Shown: positions 55,531-64,000 of the stretch, one piece after another
Layout: each line of letters opens with the position of its first letter
How positions within the stretch are numbered: the stretch's first letter is position 1
Program-made: the position numbers and the translations under genes
Notes under the pieces: model-generated
Told to the model about the DNA's origin: nothing
Seen by the model: only the letters and a program-made list of their open reading frames with translations
Databases searched by the model: none
Source of the DNA: Stictocephala bisonia
Taxonomy: Eukaryota; Arthropoda; Insecta; Hemiptera; Membracidae
Length of the DNA: 64,000 nt
Assembly (NCBI GenBank): GCA_035578905.1
Contig: JAQJVL010000109.1
Location: forward strand, 1,898,566-1,962,565
Direction of reading: 5' to 3'

Positions 55531-57259
55531 GTTTGAAATATTGATTTAATCATGAGAGTGACTAGCTTATATTGTGTTGTTAGCGGAAGAAAAATTTAAT
55601 AATTAAAATGAATCCCTGTGAAAAGTTGGTAAATATCATTGGAAGTCAAATACTATTGAACTTTATTAAATTAGAAGAGTGCTGATAGACTTTTTTCAGA
55701 ATATTTAGTTGAAGTTCCGTATAAAGATCGAGTAGTATAAATGACAACACTTTTAGGTAAAACATACAGCAACATTTTTCCAAATGTGACTTATAAAAAC
55801 ACGATTTTAATAAACAAATTATTAATTATTTGCTATATTTAAAGTGTGTGAAGGTACAGATCTATTAAATTTAAGGTTTCAAAATTATTTGAGTTGTAGT
55901 AGTTTATTAAGACAATCCAATCTTTTAACAACGAATGGAGTATAAGCGGGTGGAGATATTCAATGGAACAAGATTATCTAATTTTCCCCATGATTTTCTC
56001 AAAACCTTCACACTGGCAGGTCTGCAGCATATATACTTACAATGAGTAAATAGTCCCCCTCCCCCCCCCAAATCATTGACTGTGTTGGAAAATGCCTATA
56101 AAATGTGATATTAGACTCAAAATTTAAATAACTGCACTGTGTTTTCGTCAGTAAATATAACGCAGTAACTAAGGCGATCTAAAGATCCAATCAGTCTAAA
56201 ATTTTCGCAAGGTCATATAAAATTATTATACTAAAACATTTCTTGAAACAAAACTATGTTTTCGTTTTCTCATTGAAAAAAAGGAAACGTTGCTTGGAAA
56301 CATGTTCATATGTATACTACTGGATACAGAATTAAGTGCACAAATGGGACTGAAAAGATATGAAGATTTATAAATTTTTATCAAGTATAATGCATACATA
56401 TATTATATCATAAAAATCGTGTATCTATGTCATTAATATTACTTTAATTTATTGATAGTAAAAGGTTTACTCTACACAACTCTCTAGTCGTTGGTAAAAT
56501 GAATAAAACGTATTGTTAATCTATCGGTTACAACAATTATTTTACAATTAGATTACTTACTGCTTAGCCAACATGAACCAAACTTAAATGTAAGCTAGTT
56601 AAGAATGTTTATTGATACTGTTGAAGTATATTTGTAAGAAGCTTAATTAATGAATTCGAGTTTAGTGGACTTTTCAACAAGAAAAATGTCATTACTGCCA
56701 AGAGATACTAATAACACTGAAAATTGCCACGTGCTCTGAAAAATTATAGGATGAACAACAAGATTGAATGAGTGCGTCCTTCGGAACTTCATTGTGATGC
56801 AAAAGGCAAGCACTAAATCACAAGCAGGAAATTAGATGAGAGGTCCTCCTGAAAAAAAACAAAATTGCTTGCAGAATCGAGACTCTTGCAAAGATAGACT
56901 ACCTTTACTCCCTAAACTTTAGGTAGAATTATTTTTAACGATTGCAACAATATTAACGATATCTATCATAGTAAATTTTTACTAGGTTTTTTTTAAGATA
57001 CGTTAAGATATATTTTACAATTTTAACGAAAGTTGGTGTAAACTCCTTGTATATATTTTACTATTTATGGGTATTTATAATCACCCTCCTTAAGCTTTAA
57101 CTTTTATGAAGCGTCTTTTCTAACTGTCGTATATCCTAGCTAATCCTATAACCATCCGTAAAATATACGCTCATAATATTAAATTTAAAAAAGTGTCTCT
57201 TTATTAAATTTTTTAAGGTTTATTTATCTTGCAGAGTATTATAAAGAGTTTTTCTAACC
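55531..57259. other. AT-rich intergenic DNA
   Basis: No gene recognised. C-run CCCCCTCCCCCCCCC at about 56,058-56,072. The repeat at 56.71-56.85 kb is listed separately. Confidence 0.45.
56710..56850 (+). repeat. Short repeat shared with 48.2 kb
   Basis: See the 48,185 entry; the shared core is about 40 bp, with weak similarity on both sides. Confidence 0.55.
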
Positions 57260-57269
57260 ATTATTTTTA

Positions 57270-57725
57270 GGTTATGTTTCATTTTAAAAGGATAGGTCAA
57301 AAAAACAGTAATCTAAGAAAAAAAAAAGAAAAAAATCAGCATACACTCTCAAAACATAACCTAATAACGTCTAACCTAACCAAACCTAACCGATCAATCA
57401 ATACCCTAGGTCTATCCAAAGACAAAACTTTAACATATACAAGAATCCCAACAAAACATAACCTTACTGAAACCGGCACATTTTCAGTTAGATAATTGTT
57501 TGATTGAAAAATCCTTGCCATGTTCGTAATTAAAACCGAATTCCACACAATTTCAGTACACACAACGCCGTATTTACGAAAAAATATATGTCCGTTTTTC
57601 CCCTTTTCGTAACTTTCTCGGCCTTTGCGCTGTGAAAAACGATCAAAGTGTTGTTTCTTAGTTAATTATCAACCATGAGAAAAATTTTCAGCAAAAAATC
57701 AACAAGGCCCTAGTTCTTTATAACT
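57270..57725. repeat. FB repeat, right half and outer flank
   Basis: CATAACCTAATAACGTCTAA and CCTAACCAAACCTAACCG correspond to the right core of the 363-767 element. Then GAAACCGGCACATTTTCAG, TTTGATTGAAAAATCCTTGC, CATGTTCGTAATTAAAACCG and ATTCCACACAATTTCAG match 685-767, and the outer flank matches 768-930. The left arm is missing. Confidence 0.7.
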
Positions 57726-58944
57726 ACCGAAAAAAGTATTTCTTTGATTATAACGTTGCTTATGGTTAGCGTCATTGAAATCCCAACAATACACTCATAT
57801 GAGTTAATAATATTGTGTGCATTATTAACACATGAATAATAATATTATGTATGAATTATAACTTAGTAAATTGTGTTGTATTATTAAAAGCCATTAAATA
57901 ATAAAATACACTTATTATCCAACTAAAATCTAATTATACTTATCGTATATAAAACATTAATCAATATATCCCGTGATTATTCATTCTAATAAATCAAATT
58001 TAACATTTTCCTACTTAATCGGCTGTCAAAACCAAAGTTTTTTTACTCATTAGACATACATAAACACATTGGTCATATCAAACTATAGATAAATATTGGA
58101 TGCCATGTCGTTATTTATTTAATATAGTTATACCAAAGACAATTAAAAATACTGTTTCAAAACTATCAAACTAGTTTAGATATAAATAAATAAAAAACAG
58201 TAGTTTTGCATTACATCTGAACGATTTATTTCACAATAATATACATTTTTTGTATACAAAATAACAGCATTCACTTTTGTAATTAATTAATATTAACATT
58301 TAAATAAAACGCCTATACTCATTCTGGCATATACAAAATCAACTGATCAGACTGTAATTTATTTTATATTAGATGGAAAGGTCTATCTTTTCACTCTATA
58401 TTTAAAAAACATGTTCAATCAAAGTAAAAAAGAAATAAATAAAAACAGAACTATGAAATCCACTTTTGCTGAACACGTCCCCTCTAAAAACCACAATTAC
58501 AATAATATAAAATAAAGCTGCTCACAAATTTTTAATTGTATGAATAAAGGTGAGAAGATCACATCTAAAGAAGAATTTTAAATATAAATGGCGTAAAAAA
58601 GAAAATCAACATTTTAAACACACATACGATTACAAACAATCCGATTTCTTTAAAAATACAAAAACTAAATAATTCCAAATGAACTTAATCATAAATGTGA
58701 AACAAATGATGTATTTATTTTATATTTCTCTTTACATATTTTTCAAATTTTAAAAATAAAAACAAAAATAGATAGTTTATAAGATGACCAAGATGATGGA
58801 CTAGGCTCCGAAATGTTTTTGTAATGCGTTGTTTTAGATAATAATAATTTAACTGTAAAAAAAAAGAATGCAATTTTGAGAACAATCCTTGTTAATGTTA
58901 TTTAGTGTGATATTCAGTGGCTGGGAATTAGCATTACAAAAATC
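57726..58944. other. Very AT-rich intergenic DNA
   Basis: Nothing recognised in about 1.2 kb. Confidence 0.5.
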
Positions 58945-59070
58945 GTATGTACAAAACGACCCCTGTAATTGGATATAAAGGGTCCTTTAGTATACAAGGT
59001 AATTGGCTGAAGGATAACAGACTTTCAAAATGTTCGAGAGTGGCCACTTCCAGTTATTTTCTCTCTATAA
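58945..59070 (+). repeat. Family B monomer
   Basis: ACAAAACGACCCCTGTAATT, GGATATAAAGGGTCCTTTAG, TATACAAGGTAATTGGCTGA, AGGATAACAGACTTTC, GAGTGGCCACTTCCAG. Confidence 0.75.
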
Positions 59071-59184
59071 GCAATATATATATCGTATGGTTTACGGTCA
59101 GGTACCATTATTATTCTTTTTTTTTATTTAAAATTATGTATACGCTAAATTTTATAGTTGGACAAATCGTCCAAAAGTCATTAC

Positions 59185-59830
59185 CCTATAATAAAAATAA
59201 AAATTAAATGAATAACAAATTATCTCCTGTCACAAAACTAAATCCAGTTCATCAAACCATTTAAGACCTGTCTCACTAATTATATTTATGCTAGCAAAAC
59301 CCTCTAGCATAAATATAAAATTAAAACAGCGCAAGGGGCGCTCTGTAACTATGTGATCTATTATTTGGATAGACTACCCCAATCACATAACTGATCTACT
59401 ATCAATCCCCATTTGTATATCCAGTAGTTACATCTGCCCACTCCAGTTCGGAACCGATTCAATAATGTCCACTCCCTACGAGGGAGGTTTATCCCACCTA
59501 CAGGTATTGACGGATCGTTAATAAGGAACTTATTTTGTCCATTACAACTGTTCCACGCTATGGCCCAGCTAGTATTGGACGAGAAATTTGATCTGCTCAA
59601 CTGGAAAGCAATACGTAATTACGAGATTTTAAGCGACCATTCTGACGTGGGAGATTCTGGGTAATGGGGAGGTGGGGAGCATTCTGGATCATATTGAATT
59701 CTTTAATTAGTGCCTCCTGACGTCTTATTTCTCGAGGAGCTATAGGTAGTTGCCATGAGAGTACCACTAATAGCTGTCATGGCTCTATTAAGATTAGAAT
59801 TACATCAATCTCTACTGGTAAATCTCCAAA
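59185..59830 (-). pseudogene. LINE 3' end, inverted arm
   Basis: Minus-strand copy of the 3' end of the same LINE that lies in plus orientation immediately downstream; it matches 61,060-61,690. A 79-codon minus-strand frame (59,361-59,600) encodes the C-terminal signature INLPRREWTLLNRFRTGVGR and CNYWIYKWGLI, the usual LPRxxWxxLNRxRTGxGxC region of this retrotransposon group. Only about 640 bp is present. It contains a 15-bp palindrome at 59,280-59,318 not seen in the partner arm. Confidence 0.85.
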
Positions 59831-59834
59831 TCAA

Positions 59835-61690
59835 ATAGAAGTGCTCCACTCGAAGGCTGCTAATAAAGCTAAACGGACAGTCAGCTTATCAAAGTCAGCC
59901 CACCATCCTTCTGACAAACATGTGCTTTAGAGGCTAAATGAATTTAAAAAGAGCCAATTGAAACCAGAAATTTCATGAAGGAAGAGATAGGTAGGACGAT
60001 TTCCACTATACCAGCAGAAAAAAGCAGCCGGTCTTGACGGTATCTTTCCGGAATTTCTTATGCATGCTGGTAGTAAAGTAAAAAAATGGCTTCAATCTGT
60101 CTACAATAACATACTGTACAGGCAATTTTCCAAAAGCATTTAAGCGTTCAGAGATAGTAGCTGTTCTGATGTCGCTTTTTAGTCTTTGTTATAAGTTCCT
60201 GGAAAGACTGTTACACAACAGAATATCGCCCATTCTTGATCCTAATGTTCCAGTTGAGCAGGCTGGGTTTCGTCCTTGCCGAAGTTGTTGCGACCAGATC
60301 CTGGCTTTGACATCATTTATTAAGATTGGGTTGAAAGGAATATAAACACATCTGCAGCTTTTGTTCATATCACATCGGCTTATGACACAGTATGGAGCAA
60401 AGATTTGTTATTAAAGTTCTAAAGCCTCTTACCCTGTCCCTTTCTTATGCGACTTCTCGAGTTGATTCTTATTGCCAGGTTAATAAAAGTTTATCTCGGT
60501 CGTGAAGAAAGCTCTTTTAGACAGCTGAAGGAAGATGGTATGCCACAGGGGTCCGTACATACTTAAATTTTATTTAACGTGTATACTGCTCATCCCAATC
60601 ACCAAGTCTAGAAAATGTATATATGCAGACGACATTGCTTAAGCTTATCAGCACAAGAACTTCACAGCTACAAGAAGAAACACTCACAAATGATCTTAAA
60701 AACATCAAAGAATATTTTAGAACCTGGAAGCTGGATTCAACCCATCAAAAACTGAAGTAGCCTGCTTCCACCTAAGTAATCGACTAACTAATCGAAAACT
60801 AAACGGTTTTCTAAATGGTGCAAAACTTCATGACAATGATCATCCACAGTACCTGGGAGTAACGTTAGATCAATCGCTGACGTTTAAAAGCCATCGTTAG
60901 AAAACTGCAGCTGAAATTAAAACCAGTGCAAATATTTTGGGAGCCAAATGCGTATTACTGCTTTGTCATTGGTTTATTCAGCTGCTGAATACAGTTCTCC
61001 CGTATGACTAAATAGCGCACATACAAAAGCGTTTAGTCTCCATATTTTCCGGCTGCTGACTATCTTTTGCTAGTAGAGATTGATGTCCAACTTAATAGAG
61101 CCATGAGAGCTATTAATGGCACGCTCACGGCAACTTCACTACCTTAGATACTAGTGCTGTGCAATATAGCTCCCCCAGAAATAAGATGTCAGGAGGCACT
61201 ACTTAAAGAATTCAATAAGATCTAGAATACTCCGCACCTCCTCATTACCCAGGACCTCCCACGTCAGAACGGTAGCTTAAAATCTCAGAAACCACCTCTA
61301 CGTACTGCTTTCCAGTTCAGCAGATCAAATTTCTCGCCCAATACTAGCTGGGCCATAACGTAGAACAGTTTTAACGGACATGATAAGTTCCTTATTAACA
61401 ATCCGTCAATACCTGTAGGTGGGATGAACCTCCAATCGGTTCCGAACTGGATTGGGCAGATGTAACTACTGGATATACAAATGGTGATTGACAGTAAATC
61501 AGTCATGTTGTTGGGGGAGTCTATCCAAACAATGGATCACATAGTTTTAGAGTGTCCCTTGCGCTGTTTTACGGAGGGATTAGCAAGCATAAATAGAATC
61601 AGTGAGGTAGATCTTAAATGGCTTGACGGATTGGATTTAGCTCTGTGACAGGAGATTACTTAAAATTTTATTTCTATTAATATCTAGTGA
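59835..61690 (+). pseudogene. LINE reverse-transcriptase pseudogene
   Basis: Scattered across several frames are the ordered RT motifs: KKAAGLDGIFPEFL near 60,020, QAGFRPCRSCCDQILALTSF near 60,257, AAFVHITSAYDTVW near 60,357, GMPQGSV near 60,538, IYADDIA at 60,619-60,639 followed by a stop, QYLGVTLDQSLTFKSH near 60,848, and QTMDHIVLECPLR near 61,530. Frameshifts and stops are numerous. The endonuclease domain is missing. The AGFRPxRSCCDQ block belongs to a lineage clearly different from the 23-27-kb LINE; assignment within the I/jockey-like non-LTR elements is my inference. Confidence 0.88.
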
Positions 61691-61771
61691 ACTTTTGAGT
61701 TTTTCAAAGTTAAACACAGCTTTTATCTAATTTTCAAATTAAGAAACCTGGTAGCTGACAAAAACCATATG

Positions 61772-61773
<2 letters not shown>

Positions 61774-61831
<58 letters not shown>
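61774..61831. repeat. (TA)n microsatellite
   Basis: About 28 TA dinucleotides shortly after the LINE 3' end. Overlapping minus-strand frame with an (IY)n peptide is an artefact. Confidence 0.97.
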
Positions 61832-61833
<2 letters not shown>

Positions 61834-61834
61834 T

Positions 61835-62419
61835 CTAAATACAAATTTATTAACACACACTGACATTTAATCAATTTAAATATTACAACGTACGTAATTA
61901 TTGAAAACATCTGTTTGTTGTAGTTGCTGAAGTATGGTCTCAATATAAATTGTTATTTATTAATTCATACGTATTAAGGTTAATAATTACTTTTATATCT
62001 TGGAATATAGATAGTTACTTATATTAAGATCTTATACTATTTATGTATATAGTTTGAATGTGATAAGAATATAAAAAAGTACTATTAAATAATTTTAGAA
62101 TTTGTATAGCGTGCTAGATATTTTAGGCTATGGTAATATATCAAATAATATTAATCTACGAAGTTTTAGACAATTTGATAAAACTGTTAAATCTGTCATT
62201 CTCTTCAATGACTCTGATATTTTATTGTATTGTACAATTTTGGACTAAGGATAAGTAATAAAGGGCTCTATTGAAAAGAATTTACGAGACATTTAAGATT
62301 TTAAGTTTTCAATTTAGTGTTTTTTTAGTTACAAAAACATTGAAATAAGTTAAAACTCTAAGTTGGTGTCCTAAACAACAGATTTTGCCACGGGATTCAG
62401 ATCTCCATATTGTATTGAG
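61835..62419. other. AT-rich intergenic DNA
   Basis: Nothing recognised. Confidence 0.5.
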
Positions 62420-62640
62420 AAGTTGATTTAAATGTGGGTGGATTTTTAACGACAGTTGAGGGGCTGCATGCATTAATCTGATGTAAACTTTCCATTTGCA
62501 CAAAGCGGTTGTTTGCACTGTAAATTTATTAGCCCATAAACGAAACAAGAGTCACACAGGACACTCAGGGTGGAAATGGGTTTTGCACTTTAATGTGTTG
62601 GTGCTATCTGGTTACAGTAATTGATCTTTGTTTCAGTAAA
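62420..62640 (+). repeat. Family D repeat
   Basis: GGATTTTTAACGACAGTTGA, CTGATGTAAACTTTCCATTT, GCACAAAGCGGTTGTTTGCA, CTGTAAATTTATTAGCCCAT, GAAACAAGAGTCACAC, ACACTCAGGGTGGAAATGGG; collinear with 39,850-40,010. Confidence 0.7.
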
Positions 62641-63539
62641 AAGTATTTGAATTTTCACCAAGAAAACAGTAATGTTTTGATCATTTCACTGGGATGAATT
62701 AAATTAATAAAAATCCACTGATCTGCTTGCTTGTAACTCAACATATCTTATGATTTTAATGACTTATAATCTTATTTTTATAAACATATTCATAAACTGC
62801 CTACAACTAAGCCAAGAAGATATTTGTAAGCAGAACATTTTACATTTTAGAGTTAACGAATTTTTACTATTTAAGAAACATATATTTTTACGTCAGAGTG
62901 TTGGAAAAGAGGCATGTAGAAATTTATATTGGGACAAATCAAACAATATATTCTATTTTAATATTCAAAGTTGAACAAAATGAGCCATTCATAATTAATC
63001 TCTATTTTTACATTTGTTACAGAATACTTTACAAATCAGAAGAATTTTCCTTCAGTAACAAATGTATAAATATATATATATAACACTCCATGTACTTTTA
63101 GTTAGGAGTGGTTGAGGTATGGGACACCAAAATCGAACACATGTTTAGACCTTAAATTCTTTAAAGTCTTGTAAATATAATCAAAGAGTAGTATTTAAAC
63201 AAGTTATGTAGTAAATATATTCTGTATTAGTTAGCCTATATTTCTTGTTGAAAAAATTAAATTTGCACCCCAGACTGGTTGTACGATATATAAATATTTA
63301 TTTATCTTATAAAATTCTATAATACCGCAATATTAACAATGTTTGAGTGGCCAGAATACTGCATTAGTCTTACAGCTAAAAGGTGTTGGTAGACATATTA
63401 TTTATTCAAAAATGTATCAACGATTAACAATAAAAGAACATTTTATTTATCACTACAAAAACTTTCTAGAAGAAATTGACACTTGTAAATAAAGAACTTA
63501 ATTGTAGTCTATATGTATCAAAAATAGATAAGGTAAACA
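62641..63539. other. AT-rich intergenic DNA
   Basis: Two overlapping plus-strand frames (62,750-62,974 and 62,898-63,083) carry no motif. Nothing else recognised. Confidence 0.45.
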
Positions 63540-64000
63540 CTGAGAATCATCTTAACTCAATGCGATCTGTGCCAACCTCTGATTGTTCCCCAATCACCAG
63601 TAATTTGTAGGAATAATGAAGTGTACTTGCCAACGGAACGGTAACTGTTAATGTAGCTAGCCATATTGAAAGTAAAATCAATGCAATATTCGTGCCAACC
63701 TCTGATCGTTCCCTAGTCACCAGTAATTTGTAGGTATAATGAAGTGCAATGGCCACTGGAACAATCACTCTTCATTTAGCTAGCCATTATGGACGTCAAA
63801 GCAATGCAATATTTGTGCCAACCTCTGATTGTTCCCCAGTCACCAGTCATTTTTAGGTGTAATACAGTGTAATGGCTACTGGAACGATCACTCTTCATTT
63901 AACTAGCCATATTGGACGTCAAAGCAATGCAATATTTGTGCCAACCTCTGATTGTTCCCCAATCACCAGTAATTTGTAGGTGTAATGCAGTGTAATGGCT
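63540..64000. repeat. Family F tandem array 2, 123-bp unit, runs off the end
   Basis: Nearly four units visible: GATTGTTCCC anchors at 63,581, 63,704 (GATCGTTCCC), 63,827 and 63,950. Each unit has CAATATTTGTGCCAACCTCT, CCCCAGTCACCAGTAATTTG, TAATGxAGTGxAATGGCxAC and CTTCATTTAGCTAGCCAT. Corresponds to the 40.4-kb unit with moderate divergence and a different period, so the two arrays arose separately. The 73-codon minus frame is an artefact. Confidence 0.92.

Noticed and set aside
59185..61690. Single LINE with 5' inversion by twin priming
   Set aside because: Twin priming inverts upstream sequence; here the inverted part duplicates the 3' end, so two insertions or an inverted duplication are required.

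Overview
This is a eukaryotic, strongly AT-rich, gene-poor stretch, most likely from an arthropod and probably an insect. The grounds are indirect: several domains of AGGTTATGTTAGGTT-type repeat (a pattern common in insect genomes), three kinds of degraded non-LTR retrotransposon, tRNA-headed SINE-like elements and TA-flanked MITEs. I see no convincing host protein-coding gene, rRNA or ordinary tRNA gene. Almost every open frame is a chance frame, lies inside a retrotransposon, or lies inside a tandem array whose period is a multiple of three.

Layout. 0-10 kb: a 405-bp foldback repeat (363-767), a mariner-like MITE (1393-1851), a copy of repeat family A (3.5 kb), an expanded AGGTTATG array (6.3-6.97 kb) and a ~160-bp tandem array (family C, 8.69-10.24 kb). 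10-22 kb: mostly unassigned AT-rich DNA with a LINE 3' remnant (15.1 kb), a tRNA-headed SINE (17.9-18.15 kb) and the first of four 36-bp minisatellites (19.1-19.9 kb). 22.8-27.6 kb: the best-preserved coding element, a CR1-group LINE with a long ORF1 (coiled coil + SGNH esterase) and full ORF2 (endonuclease + reverse transcriptase), inserted inside a family A repeat whose two halves still flank it. 30-38 kb: SINEs, monomers of families B and F, a 330-bp direct duplication (32.0/32.6 kb) and minisatellites at 33.5 and 36.5 kb. 38-45 kb: a ~155-bp TA run, a MITE, a 120-bp tandem array (family F, 40.4-41.66 kb) and a ~137-bp tandem array (family B, 43.66-44.6 kb). 45-58 kb: hairpins (notably 49,798-49,881), a head-to-head inverted 36-bp minisatellite with G-quadruplex motifs (49.1-49.4 kb), further SINEs and a 113-bp array (54.7-55.5 kb). 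59.2-61.7 kb: a dead LINE with an inverted partial copy of itself immediately upstream, a potential long hairpin. The window ends inside a second family F array.

The most interesting pattern is collective. Three unrelated short families (B, C, F) each occur both as isolated monomers and as tandem arrays in this one window, and one 36-bp G-rich minisatellite with the same period and core occurs at four separate loci. This suggests that short dispersed elements repeatedly seed tandem arrays here, or that the arrays are carried by a mobile element whose ends I cannot define. All family names (A-F, M36, FB, SINE1) are labels made up for this window; no database was consulted.
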